A stretch of 16,991 nt of DNA from Deltaproteobacteria bacterium (GCA_016219145.1 JACRCG010000241.1:1-16991); one strand, 5' to 3'. Positions 1-7,738 are shown, counted from the first letter of the stretch. Made by a program: numbers and translations. Notes: a model not told the origin generated them from the sequence alone.

Positions 1-196
1 AAATGCTTTTGAGAAGGCGCTTTTGCCGATGTACGACAAAGGACGCACTGTCGCCGGTAAAAACTGGGTTGATGACGCTGTGAAATTCAGAAAAGATTGG
101 GATGCCGGCAAGTACAAGACACAGGAGCAGAAGTATATTGCTGACTTCAAAAGGTTAAATGTCCCGGTCAAAGAGACCATGGCCAACTTCAAGTAA
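1..196 (+). CDS. C-terminal end of an unidentified protein (5' end outside window)
   Basis: An open frame enters from the left edge (first full codon at position 2) and ends at TAA 194-196, giving the last 64 residues of a protein. The tail is hydrophilic and rich in Lys, Asp and aromatic residues (for example GKNWVDDAVKFRKDWDAGKY), with no membrane segment, no cysteine and no motif I recognise. The frame is open throughout and codon use resembles the neighbours, so a real gene end is likely. I cannot assign a function. The next gene, a FadR-type regulator, starts 70 nt downstream on the same strand after a hairpin, so this gene may or may not be co-transcribed with it. Confidence 0.6.
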   Translation, partial: NAFEKALLPMYDKGRTVAGKNWVDDAVKFRKDWDAGKYKTQEQKYIADFKRLNVPVKETMANFK

Positions 197-213
197 ATCC
201 TTTGTTTTTCTTA

Positions 214-241
214 GCGGCAGGCTGTACAGGTCGCCTGCCGC
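214..241 (+). terminator. Perfect 9-bp stem-loop after the first gene; weak terminator or attenuator candidate
   Basis: The arms gcggcaggc (214-222) and gcctgccgc (233-241) are perfect inverted repeats around a 10-nt loop. The hairpin lies 17 nt after the first stop codon and 25 nt before the regulator start. No T-run follows it on the + strand; the T-rich stretch is on its 5' side (201-212). Classical intrinsic termination is therefore uncertain, and an RNA-stability or regulatory role is equally possible. Confidence 0.4.
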
Positions 242-266
242 GACTTTATGAATTGGGTAGGTCTCA

Positions 267-986
267 ATGATTTTCAATACTATCAAACCCAAAAAGATAT
301 CTACCCAGATCGCCGAACAGATCCGTTCATCGATTATGTCGGCTGATTTCGGTCCGGGCGAAAGATTACCGCCAGAGAGGGAACTGGCTGAACTCTTCGG
401 GGTATCCCGCCCATCTGTCAGAGAGGCACTGAATATTCTTGCCGCTGCCGGGCTGGTTGAATCGCATCAGGGTGGTGGTACCATTGTCAAATCCCTTGTA
501 GAAATATCGGCCGGAAATCCGCTTTCCGATATTATTAAATGCGAACGGGAAAGAGCCATGGATGTAATCGAGGTGCGAAAATGCATGGAGGCGTCTACCG
601 CTTATTATGCCGCACTAAGAGCCTTGCCGGAAGATATGAGGAAATTGGAAACTATAGTTGCTGAAATGGGAGAGAATCTCGAATCCGGAAAACCTTCTCT
701 TGAACTGGATGCGCATTTTCATATCGTTGTTGCACAAGCAACTCATAACGTGGTCTGGCTCCATTTGATGCAGAGCATTTTTGACGCCATGAAACAGTTT
801 CAAATGAGTGTCTGGAGGGCCGTGTATATAACCGCAGACGACCACCGCACTCTCTATCTGCAACACCGCTCTGTCCTTGAAGCCATCCGGGAGAAACAAC
901 CGGAGCGGGCTCGGGACGAAATGATGGCGCATCTCGGCTTTGCCGAGCGCAGAAGCAGTGTATATGTCAGCCAGAACAAGGAATAG
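267..986 (+). CDS. FadR/GntR-family transcriptional regulator with FCD domain (LldR-like), copy 1
   Basis: A 239-residue DNA-binding regulator, the usual size for FadR-subfamily GntR proteins. The N-terminal winged helix spans about residues 8-75, with the family signature PGERLPPERELAE, the recognition-helix segment SRPSVREALN and a wing ending in HQGGGT. Residues about 95-228 form the helical FCD effector domain. Asp148, His152, His200 and His222 sit where metal-binding FCD proteins place their Asp/His ligands, so a metal-assisted carboxylate effector is likely. Downstream are an AEC carrier, NhaD and GlcD/GlcF, so sensing of lactate, glycolate or a related 2-hydroxyacid is the natural inference. 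A paralogue of almost the same length lies at 7739-8461. The Shine-Dalgarno is weak (gggtagg). I saw no clear palindromic TGGT-N-ACCA operator next to it. Confidence 0.9.
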   Translation: MIFNTIKPKKISTQIAEQIRSSIMSADFGPGERLPPERELAELFGVSRPSVREALNILAAAGLVESHQGGGTIVKSLVEISAGNPLSDIIKCERERAMDVIEVRKCMEASTAYYAALRALPEDMRKLETIVAEMGENLESGKPSLELDAHFHIVVAQATHNVVWLHLMQSIFDAMKQFQMSVWRAVYITADDHRTLYLQHRSVLEAIREKQPERARDEMMAHLGFAERRSSVYVSQNKE

Positions 987-1015
987 GCGAATGTCAATTT
1001 ATCAGAAGCCCAAAT

Positions 1016-1094
1016 CCAACCCCCCTCAATCCCACCTTGACAGGGGGGAAGCCGTGAAGTCTCCCCTGTTAAGGGGAGATTTAGAGGGGTTTGG
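1016..1094. repeat. Dispersed C/G-rich inverted repeat element between regulator and AEC carrier
   Basis: The outer arms begin ccaacccccctcaat and end atttagaggggtttgg, an imperfect inverted repeat of about 15 bp. Inside are two further small hairpins: one around cttgac with C and G runs on either side, and ctcccc-tgttaa-ggggag at 1061-1078. This layout is typical of intergenic palindromic elements present in many copies in Geobacter-like genomes (general knowledge, not searched here). A related C/G-rich element lies at 6281-6410. In the 987-1192 gap it is the only structure I see. It may end or stabilise the regulator transcript, though no T-run follows. Reverse-strand translation of this stretch is spurious. 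Confidence 0.7.
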
Positions 1095-1192
1095 TTCGTA
1101 GTGGCGTCATTATTTATAGCCTTATACCATAATCGCTCCGACACGATATATATCCACCGCAATTAAATTGATTTCTGATAAATTGGGCAGCA

Positions 1193-2092
1193 ATGGAAAA
1201 CTTTGTTCTTATAGCCGTCTTCGTGTCATTGGGAATCCTGTTCGGCCGACTGAAGGCCTTTCCGCCGGAAACCGTTCAGGTCCTCAATATGTTCGCCCTG
1301 TATGTTTCGCTGCCGGCGGTGATTTTACTGAAGGTTCCGCAGATAGAATTTTCACGTGAAGCGCTGCTGCCGATCACGATCGCCTGGGGTGCTTTATTCT
1401 TTTCAATTTTTTTGATCCTTGCAGCAGCGCATCTGCTGAAATGGCCGCGCTCGGCCACCGGTGTGCTGTTGCTGGTAGTTCCACTAGGCAATACGTCGTT
1501 CCTAGGAGTGCCGATTATTACTGCTTTCTTTGGTGAAGCAGGTCTGCGACACCTGATTGTGTATGACCAGTTCGGAACAATATTGATCTTTGCAACCTAC
1601 GGCTCGCTGATTCTAGCGCTCTATGGTAGAGAAGGTTCCGCTAATCTGAAGGATATTGCCGGGCGGGTTTTACTATTTCCGCCATCCCTGGCTTTGGCGG
1701 CCGGAATTGCGCTGCTCCCATGGGGCGCCTATTCTCCCCTGGTCGAGCGACTGCTACAGGTTGTTGCCACAACCATGACACCACTGGTTATGACCGCCAT
1801 AGGTTTTCAGTTAAAATTGCACCTGCGGCCGACACTGCGTACTCCGCTCTGCCTGGGACTGCTACTTAAGCTGATTCTGGCGCCTGCTGCGGTTCTGCTA
1901 ATCTGCCGTTTATCTGGAGTGAGTGGCCTTGCAGTTGACGTATCGATTCTTGAAGCCGGAATGCCGCCCATGGTAACAGCCGGTGCACTGGCAGTAATCG
2001 CCGGGATGAACGCCGAACTGTCTGCCGCCTTGATCGGCCTCGGGCTGCTGTTGTCATTCGGCACATTACCTCTGTTCTATTGGCTGCTTTAA
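1193..2092 (+). CDS. AEC-family (auxin efflux carrier / malonate-malate permease type) transporter
   Basis: A 299-residue, very hydrophobic inner-membrane protein with about ten predicted membrane segments, the size and pattern of bacterial AEC-family carriers (Mem_trans). Supporting features are the N-terminal pattern MENFVLIAVFVSLGILFGR, the family-typical segment LGNTSFLGVPIITAFFGEAG near residues 99-118 that breaks the membrane helices, a second TPLVMTAIGFQL segment near 195, and a MPPMVTAGALA segment near 256. Bacterial family members such as MleP and MdcF move small carboxylates such as malate, malonate or lactate. Its place between a FadR/LldR-type regulator and a GlcD/GlcF dehydrogenase suggests it imports the 2-hydroxyacid oxidised by that enzyme. 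This is inference, since family members also efflux substrates. The gene starts about 100 nt after a dispersed repeat and is followed 36 nt later by nhaD. Confidence 0.85.
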   Translation: MENFVLIAVFVSLGILFGRLKAFPPETVQVLNMFALYVSLPAVILLKVPQIEFSREALLPITIAWGALFFSIFLILAAAHLLKWPRSATGVLLLVVPLGNTSFLGVPIITAFFGEAGLRHLIVYDQFGTILIFATYGSLILALYGREGSANLKDIAGRVLLFPPSLALAAGIALLPWGAYSPLVERLLQVVATTMTPLVMTAIGFQLKLHLRPTLRTPLCLGLLLKLILAPAAVLLICRLSGVSGLAVDVSILEAGMPPMVTAGALAVIAGMNAELSAALIGLGLLLSFGTLPLFYWLL

Positions 2093-2128
2093 TCACAACA
2101 CACCTTTTTCCGGTCATCAGGAGCATTC

Positions 2129-3409
2129 ATGAACACTTTGCTTATTGTCATTTTTGTTATTGCTTATACTGCAATTGCCCTGGAACATCCGATCAGGATC
2201 AACAAATCGGCATCAGCTCTTCTTGGCGCCGGTCTGCTCTGGACCGTATATGCGGTGATGGGCTCCGATCAGCATCTGGTCGGCAAGCAGTTGAACGAAT
2301 CACTGGCCTCCACGGCTCAGATCGTTTTCTTCCTGATGGGAGCAATGACTATTGTAGAGGTGGTCGATGCTCATAGCGGTTTTGAAGTAATCACCGCACG
2401 GATTAGAACTACCAAGCTCTCGTCCCTGATGTGGCTGGTCGGATTTGTGACTTTCTTTCTCAGTTCCGTTCTCGACAACCTGACCACCACCATTGTCATG
2501 ATTTCACTGATGAAGAAGCTCCTTGACAAGCAGGACGATCGCCTGTTCTTTGCCGGCATGATTGTAATTGCCGCCAATGCCGGCGGCGCCTGGACCCCGA
2601 TCGGTGACGTCACCACCACCATGCTCTGGATCGGCGGACAGATCACCACTCTTGCAATCATGAAGGGTGTATTCCTGGCATCCATCATCAACCTGATAGT
2701 GCCGCTCGCTGTAACCAGCTATCTACTGAAAGGGCGTGTGGTTGTTTCGCCACCACAGGCAGATGACAGCGGACTACCGCAGACTACCCCTTTTGAGCGC
2801 AGCCTGATGTTCTTCATGGGGCTTGGATCGCTTGTAGCTGTGCCGATTTTCAAATCAGTCACTCATCTCCCACCTTTCATGGGAATTCTGTTCGGTCTCG
2901 GCATTCTCTGGCTTACAGGTGAGCTCATCCACCGGAACAAACAGGACGAAGACAAGGAGCACCTGACCCTGGTGCGTGCCCTCATGAAGATTGACATGAG
3001 TTCAATTGTCTTCTTTATCGGCATCCTGCTGGCAGTGGCAACCCTTGAGCACACCCATATCCTGACTTCTCTGGCCAAGTGGCTCGATCAGTCTGTCGGT
3101 CGGCAGGATGTGATTGTTACCATCATTGGCCTTGTAAGCGCTATTGTTGATAATGTTCCTTTAGTAGCTGCCTCCATGGGTATGTACAGCCTCTCACAAT
3201 ACCCGCCCGATAGTTTTCTGTGGGAGTTCATGGCTTACTGCGCCGGTACCGGCGGATCCATTCTCATTATCGGCTCGGCAGCTGGCGTTGCCGCCATGGG
3301 ACTGGAGAAAATTCACTTTTTCTGGTACGTCAAACGAATCAGCGGCCTGGCCCTGGTCGGGTATTTTGCCGGTGCGGTTGCCTACGTTATTCAGTCCAGG
3401 CTTTTTTAA
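2129..3409 (+). CDS. nhaD: NhaD-type sodium/proton antiporter
   Basis: A 426-residue polytopic membrane protein of the ion-transporter superfamily, close to the usual NhaD length. Hallmarks are EHPIRINKSASALLGAGLLW after the first helix, DNLTTTIVMISLMKKLL near residue 113, the strongly conserved NAGGAWTPIGDVTTTMLW near 150, and a second-half copy of the DN motif in SAIVDNVPLVAAS, reflecting the inverted-repeat fold. NhaD exchanges cytoplasmic Na+ (or Li+) for protons and supports pH and sodium homeostasis. A Shine-Dalgarno aggag lies at 2119-2123. It sits between the AEC carrier and glcD with short gaps, so it is probably co-transcribed. A role in balancing Na+ or H+ during hydroxyacid uptake is an inference. 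An alternative annotation in the wider ArsB/citrate-carrier superfamily is less likely given these motifs. Confidence 0.88.
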   Translation: MNTLLIVIFVIAYTAIALEHPIRINKSASALLGAGLLWTVYAVMGSDQHLVGKQLNESLASTAQIVFFLMGAMTIVEVVDAHSGFEVITARIRTTKLSSLMWLVGFVTFFLSSVLDNLTTTIVMISLMKKLLDKQDDRLFFAGMIVIAANAGGAWTPIGDVTTTMLWIGGQITTLAIMKGVFLASIINLIVPLAVTSYLLKGRVVVSPPQADDSGLPQTTPFERSLMFFMGLGSLVAVPIFKSVTHLPPFMGILFGLGILWLTGELIHRNKQDEDKEHLTLVRALMKIDMSSIVFFIGILLAVATLEHTHILTSLAKWLDQSVGRQDVIVTIIGLVSAIVDNVPLVAASMGMYSLSQYPPDSFLWEFMAYCAGTGGSILIIGSAAGVAAMGLEKIHFFWYVKRISGLALVGYFAGAVAYVIQSRLF

Positions 3410-3465
3410 GACTGATCTTCAGGGATAGTGTGATGTAACAACATAAGTCCCAGAAAGGAACCAAC

Positions 3466-4836
3466 ATGAATCAGACTATTTTACAGGAACTTGCAGCAAT
3501 AGTTGGTCAACAATATACACTCTCTGATAAAGAGTCACTGGCGGTCTACGGTTACGACTCCACACCGGAACTGGAAAGCCTGCCGGGGGTAGTGCTTCTG
3601 CCGAGCAATACTGAAGAAATCTACCGCATAATGCGCCTTTGTCACTCCGCCGGGATAACTGTTACACCACGCGGATCCGGCACTAACCTTTCAGGCGGTT
3701 CTCTCTCGGCCGGAGGGGTGGTAGTGCAGACCAGCCGCCTGAACCGCCTGATCGAGATCGATGAAGAGAACCTGACCGCGACCGTGGAACCGGGCTTGAT
3801 CACCAGCGCGCTGCATCGCGAAGTCGAGGCGCGCGGGCTGTTCTATCCGCCCGATCCCGGCAGTATGAACATCTCCACCATGGGGGGCAACGTAGCCGAG
3901 AACTCCGGCGGTCTGCGCGGCCTTAAGTACGGCGTCACGGCCGACTATGTCATGGGGCTTGAAACCATCCTGGCTGACGGCGAACTGCTCAAAACCGGCG
4001 GCAAGGTGGTCAAGGACGTGGCCGGATACAGCCTCAACCCGCTGCTGGTTTCCTCCGAGGGCACTCTCGGGTTCTTCACCGGAATTACTGTAAAACTGAT
4101 TCCGAAACCACAGGGAAAGATCACCATGCTGGCCCATTTTCCGGCCTTGCAGGACGCCGCCCTGGCGGTCTCAGCCATCATCGCCGCCAAGGTTATTCCG
4201 GCTACGCTGGAGTTTCTGGACAAGGTCACCATCAAATGCGTCGAGGATTATGCCCATGTCGGATTGCCGCTGGATGTGGACGCCGTGCTGCTGATCGAGG
4301 TGGATGGACATCCGGTGGTGATTGCGGAGGAGGCCGCTGCCGTGGCGGAGATCTGCAAGAAACATCGCTGTTCATTTTTCCAGACGGCACAGAACGCCGC
4401 CGAAGCGCTCAAGCTGACCGAAGCCCGCCGTACGGCCCTTTCGGCCCTGGCACGCCTCAAGCCTACCACCATCCTGGAGGACGCCACCGTGCCGCGCAGC
4501 TGCATCGCCGCCATGCTGAAAGTCATCCAGGATTCGGCCAGAAAACATAACGTGGTCATCGGCACCTTCGGCCATGCCGGCGACGGCAATCTGCACCCGA
4601 CCTGCCTGACCGATGAGCGTGACAAGGGCGAGATCAAACGGGCTCACGCCGCCTTTGAAGAGATCTTCGACGCCGCCATCGCAATGGGCGGAACCATCAC
4701 TGGCGAACATGGTGTCGGGTTGGCCAAGAAGAAGTATCTGCCCAAGCTGGTAGGAGAGTCGGGGATCAGGGTCATGCGGGGGATCAAGCAGGCTTTTGAT
4801 CCCAAGGGTATATTGAATCCGGGGAAAATATTTTAA
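3466..4836 (+). CDS. glcD: FAD-binding 2-hydroxyacid dehydrogenase subunit (GlcD / D-lactate dehydrogenase type)
   Basis: A 456-residue flavoprotein of the GlcD/D-lactate dehydrogenase family (PCMH-type FAD domain plus FAD-oxidase C-terminal domain). The FAD pyrophosphate-binding loop PRGSGTNLSGG is at residues 68-78, followed by PPDPGS and GGNVAENSGG at about 128-149. The C-terminal domain has FGHAGDGNLHP at 368-378 and GEHGVG at 413-418, which carry the conserved His residues of the substrate/metal site. The protein ends with the family-typical FDPKGILNPGKIF. It oxidises glycolate or D-lactate to the 2-oxoacid and passes electrons to the Fe-S partner encoded next (5020-6258). Shine-Dalgarno aaagga precedes the ATG. 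No GlcE-like subunit is present, so a two-subunit GlcD-GlcF lactate/glycolate dehydrogenase is the best reading. Glycolate versus D-lactate cannot be decided from sequence. Confidence 0.88.
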   Translation: MNQTILQELAAIVGQQYTLSDKESLAVYGYDSTPELESLPGVVLLPSNTEEIYRIMRLCHSAGITVTPRGSGTNLSGGSLSAGGVVVQTSRLNRLIEIDEENLTATVEPGLITSALHREVEARGLFYPPDPGSMNISTMGGNVAENSGGLRGLKYGVTADYVMGLETILADGELLKTGGKVVKDVAGYSLNPLLVSSEGTLGFFTGITVKLIPKPQGKITMLAHFPALQDAALAVSAIIAAKVIPATLEFLDKVTIKCVEDYAHVGLPLDVDAVLLIEVDGHPVVIAEEAAAVAEICKKHRCSFFQTAQNAAEALKLTEARRTALSALARLKPTTILEDATVPRSCIAAMLKVIQDSARKHNVVIGTFGHAGDGNLHPTCLTDERDKGEIKRAHAAFEEIFDAAIAMGGTITGEHGVGLAKKKYLPKLVGESGIRVMRGIKQAFDPKGILNPGKIF

Positions 4837-4839
4837 TGC

Positions 4840-4974
4840 AATAGGACGCGGATAACGCGGATTGAGCGGATCAACGCAGATATATGACAATAACGGATTA
4901 GAGCTCAGACCATCCAAAAAAATTTACGTAAAATCCGTGTAGATCCGCTTCATCCGCGTCATCCGCGTTCTATT
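4840..4974. repeat. Long imperfect inverted repeat of 'acgcggat' type between glcD and glcF
   Basis: The left arm is 4840-4881 and the right arm 4933-4974, 42 nt each. By hand alignment 35 of 42 positions match when one arm is reverse-complemented, with both ends reading aatag/ctatt. Each arm is itself built from tandem near-copies of a roughly 9-nt unit (acgcggat, aacgcggat, gagcggat). The spacer is about 51 nt and AT-rich. Repeats of this kind are widely dispersed in deltaproteobacterial genomes and often produce spurious ORFs rich in Thr-Arg-Met or Ile-Arg-Val. Inserted between glcD and glcF, it would form a strong hairpin in a joint transcript and may lower or uncouple glcF expression. 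Confidence 0.8.
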
Positions 4975-5019
4975 GGTGTTTTGATTCAAAATTAACTTTT
5001 GTATTATTAAGGACCTGCC

Positions 5020-6258
5020 ATGGATCATGTAAAGCTTATAAATTGCATGCGCTGCGGGATGTGCCTGCCGGCCTGCCCGACCTATAAAGAGACTTTTCTG
5101 GAGACCGCTTCGCCACGCGGCCGCGTAGCTCTGATTCGCAAACTCCAGGAAGGTGAACTGGATCAGTCGGAGCGCCTGCTTGAATACCTCTCGCTCTGCC
5201 TGGACTGCCAGGCCTGCGCTTCGGCCTGCCCCTGCGGGGTCAACGCCGGCGAGCTGGTGGCCGAATTCACCTGCGAACGGAAGGGGGACAAGGGCCTTGG
5301 TTTCATGGAGGATCTTATCCTGCGCAAACTGGTGCCGCATCCCGACCGACTGGAAGCATCCCTGGCGCCGATGCGTCTCTACCAGCGCACCGGACTGCAA
5401 AAACTGGTTCGCACGATGGGTGTTCTCAAGATGTTTCCCAAACCGCTGGAGCGGATGGAAGGACTGTTGCCCACCCTACCCTCAAAGCCGCTGCGACAGG
5501 AGATCAGTGAAGTAACTCCTGCGGTCGGCGAACAACGCGGAACCGTCGGCTTTTTCCTGGGCTGCGTCATGAGCCTGATTTTTTCCGATGCCAGCCGGGC
5601 TACCATCAAACTGCTTTCAGCACTGGGTTACAAGGTAATCACCCCGCGAAACCAGGTCTGTTGCGGCGCGCCGAACATGCTGGGGGGGGATCTGGAAGGT
5701 CTGAAGGAAGCCGCTCACACAAATGTGGAAATTTTCGGTGGTTACGAGGTGGATTTTATCGTAACTGACTGCGGCGGCTGCGGAGCCGAGTTGAAGAAAT
5801 ACGGACACCATATCGAGGCTGAGCCAGCTACTGCCTTCAGCGGCAAGGTGCGGGACATCTCCCAGATCCTGGCCATGCATGCCGAAGAATTGCGGGCCAA
5901 ACTCAAACCGCTGGACCTGAAAGTCACCTGGCATGATCCCTGTCACATCGCCCATTGCCAGGGGATTCGAAAAGAGCCGCGTGACCTGCTCAAGCTGGTT
6001 CCCGGACTGAAATACAGCGAATTGAACGAGGCCGATGCCTGCTGCGGCAGCGCCGGCACCTACAACATCGAGCGCCCGGAGATGTCTGATCGTATTTTGA
6101 AGCGCAAGCTGGACAATATTGCCGCCAGCGGCGCCGAAGTTCTGATAACCGGCAATCCCGGCTGTCTGCTGCAGTTAAAGAAAGGACTGGCTGATCATCT
6201 GCCGCAGGTCCGGATCGCGCATCTGACCGAGATTCTTGCTCAAAGCCTGGCAGGATAA
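5020..6258 (+). CDS. glcF: Fe-S subunit of 2-hydroxyacid dehydrogenase (GlcF type, two CCG domains)
   Basis: A 412-residue electron-transfer subunit. The N-terminus carries two 4Fe-4S ferredoxin motifs: Cys9, 12, 15, 19 and Cys60, 63, 66, 70, the latter followed by PCG. Two cysteine-rich CCG domains follow. The first runs from FFLGCVMSL through NQVCCGAPN and DCGGCG, and the second from WHDPCHIAHCQG through ADACCGSAG and GNPGC, as in GlcF, GlpC and HdrB-like proteins. It accepts electrons from the GlcD flavoprotein and delivers them to the quinone pool at the membrane. Length matches GlcF (about 400). The Shine-Dalgarno aagga is about 8 nt before the ATG. It is 183 nt downstream of glcD, with a dispersed repeat between them, and is followed by a good intrinsic terminator. 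Confidence 0.9.
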   Translation: MDHVKLINCMRCGMCLPACPTYKETFLETASPRGRVALIRKLQEGELDQSERLLEYLSLCLDCQACASACPCGVNAGELVAEFTCERKGDKGLGFMEDLILRKLVPHPDRLEASLAPMRLYQRTGLQKLVRTMGVLKMFPKPLERMEGLLPTLPSKPLRQEISEVTPAVGEQRGTVGFFLGCVMSLIFSDASRATIKLLSALGYKVITPRNQVCCGAPNMLGGDLEGLKEAAHTNVEIFGGYEVDFIVTDCGGCGAELKKYGHHIEAEPATAFSGKVRDISQILAMHAEELRAKLKPLDLKVTWHDPCHIAHCQGIRKEPRDLLKLVPGLKYSELNEADACCGSAGTYNIERPEMSDRILKRKLDNIAASGAEVLITGNPGCLLQLKKGLADHLPQVRIAHLTEILAQSLAG

Positions 6259-6285
6259 CGCAAGAGCCGCTTGCAAAAAGTCTTG

Positions 6286-6319
6286 AAAAAATGCTCCCCC
6301 CTCCCTTGACGGGAGGGGG
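6286..6319 (-). terminator. Intrinsic terminator for the minus-strand radical SAM gene
   Basis: A perfect 9-bp stem is formed by positions 6297-6305 and 6311-6319 around a 5-nt loop. Read on the minus strand it is followed by gagca and a run of six T (complement of 6286-6291). It is 139 nt beyond the stop of the radical SAM gene, so readthrough of the other terminator hairpin comes first. Confidence 0.55.
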
Positions 6320-6377
6320 TTGGGGGTGGGTGAAAGTGCAACTTGCTGATATCATGGCAACCTCCCCCCCACCCTAA

Positions 6378-6410
6378 CCCTCCCCCGCCAGGGGGGAGGG
6401 GACTTTTTTT
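6378..6410 (+). terminator. Intrinsic terminator for glcF
   Basis: A 9-bp perfect G/C-rich stem pairs ccctccccc (6378-6386) with gggggaggg (6392-6400) around a 5-nt loop. It is followed by gac and seven T (6404-6410). It lies 120 nt after the glcF stop and inside the dispersed repeat. Confidence 0.7.
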
Positions 6411-6457
6411 GACATTTGAAAGAGCCTAACGAGAGTCGGAAATTTCTTACGCCGTCT

Positions 6458-7468
6458 TTACAGCCCGACACCGGCTATGGCCGTCCCGCATTCCGGGCAG
6501 GCCCCGTTCAGGATTCTGTTGGCATTGATGCTGAAACCGTAGCGCTTTATCAATAGATTCGAGCATGACGGACAGCAGGTGTCCTCCCCCCCTTCGCCAG
6601 GCACATTACCTTCGTAGACATAGCGCAGCCCGGCCGCCAAGCCGATCTGGCGCGCCTTTCGCAAGGTGTCAACCGGAGTGCGGGGGCGATCGGTCATTTT
6701 GTAGGTGGGGTAAAAACCGCTCACATGCCAGGGGGTGTCGATCCCCAGGTTGGCGGCGATGAAATCTGCAATGCCCTGTAATTCTGCGTCCGAGTCGTTG
6801 AGTCCCGGGATCACCAGCGTGGTTATTTCAAGCCAGATACCATGTTTGCGATACTCAATAATCGAGTCGAGTGTCTCGGAGAGGCTGGCGTGTACGATGT
6901 CACGGTAAAATCCCTCGGAAAACCCCTTCAGATCGATATTGGCAGCATCCAGAACAGGGGCGATGGCTGCCAGCGCTTCCGCACTGATATAGCCGTTGGT
7001 GACGAAGATGTTCTTCAACCCCGCCGAGTGCGCCAGACAGGCCGCGTCATAGGCAAATTCAAAGAAAATGGTCGGTTCGGTGTAGGTATAGGAGATTGAA
7101 CTGCATCCGTTGTCGATCGCCCGCTGTACAATCTCTTGCGGCGTCTGTTCCCTGCCGCCGATGGATGCGGTTCGCGCAACCTGGGAGATGCTGTAGTTCT
7201 GGCAGTGGTGACAATGGAAGTTGCACCCCGGTGTGGCAATTGAATACGACCTGCTGCCGGGCATGACATGGAAGAGCGGCTTTTTTTCAATGGGATCCAC
7301 ATGTTCGGCGCAGAGCCTTCCGTAGACCAGACTATACAAGGCGCCGTCCCGATTCTCGCGAACATTGCAGACACCGCGGGCGCCATCAGCGATCAGGCAT
7401 CTGAAGCGGCATAAGCCGCATCGTACCTGCCTGTTTGCCTCTCGAACAAAAAACATGGCTTCTTTCAT
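6458..7468 (-). CDS. amrS: AmmeMemoRadiSam system radical SAM enzyme
   Basis: A radical SAM protein of the AmmeMemoRadiSam family, 336 residues from the chosen start. The [4Fe-4S]-binding motif CNFHCHHCQN has Cys82, Cys86 and Cys89. Upstream is a Cys cluster (Cys17, 20, 24, 34: CGLCRFRC...GVC), and the C-terminus has a zinc-ribbon-like CPSC...CPEC pair. Family-typical segments include SYSYTEPTIFFE-like text near the middle and KMTDRPRTP toward the end. The frame could begin 15 codons earlier, but ATG 7468 is preceded by a strong gggaggtg Shine-Dalgarno 4-5 nt upstream and matches the usual N-terminus MKEA. The family is named for linkage or fusion to AMMECR1 and MEMO1 homologues; neither is in this window. 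The substrate is unknown; protein or RNA modification has been proposed for the system. It is convergent with glcF. Confidence 0.88.
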   Translation of the reverse strand: MKEAMFFVREANRQVRCGLCRFRCLIADGARGVCNVRENRDGALYSLVYGRLCAEHVDPIEKKPLFHVMPGSRSYSIATPGCNFHCHHCQNYSISQVARTASIGGREQTPQEIVQRAIDNGCSSISYTYTEPTIFFEFAYDAACLAHSAGLKNIFVTNGYISAEALAAIAPVLDAANIDLKGFSEGFYRDIVHASLSETLDSIIEYRKHGIWLEITTLVIPGLNDSDAELQGIADFIAANLGIDTPWHVSGFYPTYKMTDRPRTPVDTLRKARQIGLAAGLRYVYEGNVPGEGGEDTCCPSCSNLLIKRYGFSINANRILNGACPECGTAIAGVGL

Positions 7469-7738
7469 GCTCACCTCCCGTTTCCCTTCACCCAGGGCCG
7501 GCAGCAGCTGCAATCCGGATCACCACTGACACTTCCCTGACACTGATATTCTCATGGTTACAGTTGGTTTGATTATGCCATGGATGCTCACTCCGTCAAG
7601 AGCATTACAAAGATAGCGCACCGCAAAGGTAATGATGTTATGAAAAATTGCCGGCCATTGCTTCTGGTTGCAAAGCATATGAAGATATAGTAGATAGAAT
7701 GATCAACTTTTAAGACACCCCTTTTTGATTGGATACAT
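7469..7738. other. Intergenic region between divergent radical SAM gene and second regulator
   Basis: These 270 nt must hold the start signals for two divergent genes: the minus-strand radical SAM gene (Shine-Dalgarno complement at 7471-7480) and the + strand regulator at 7739. The half next to the regulator is AT-rich (about 7610-7735) and includes tatagt and tagaat stretches that could serve as -10 boxes, but I see no -35 partner at convincing spacing. I found no clear dyad operator and no repeat element. Confidence 0.4.

Larger units (their letters stand above)
6281..6410. repeat. C/G-rich inverted repeat element between convergent glcF and radical SAM gene
   Basis: Left half 6281-6330 and right half 6370-6410 are rough inverted copies: A-run, CCTCCC-type hairpin, then GGGTGGG on one side and the complement on the other, around an A/T-mixed centre (about 6331-6360). 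The element fills most of the 199-nt gap between two converging genes. It resembles the element at 1016-1094 in composition and hairpin core (cttgac between C and G runs). Elements like this are typically present in many intergenic copies. Here it also supplies terminators for both strands, listed separately. Confidence 0.65.

Noticed and set aside
854..1162. 102-residue minus-strand frame across the end of the first regulator
   Set aside because: Its central part is a translation of the dispersed C/G-rich repeat (LPPCQGGIEGGW), a common artefact.
4924..5400. 158-residue minus-strand frame overlapping glcF and the repeat
   Set aside because: Its end is translated repeat (TRMTRMKRIYTDFT) and the remainder is antisense to the ferredoxin motifs of glcF.
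7555..7595. catgg...ccatg dyad upstream of regulator 2 as a FadR-type operator
   Set aside because: Arms are five bases with more than 20 nt between them, unlike the short-spaced dyads of GntR proteins.
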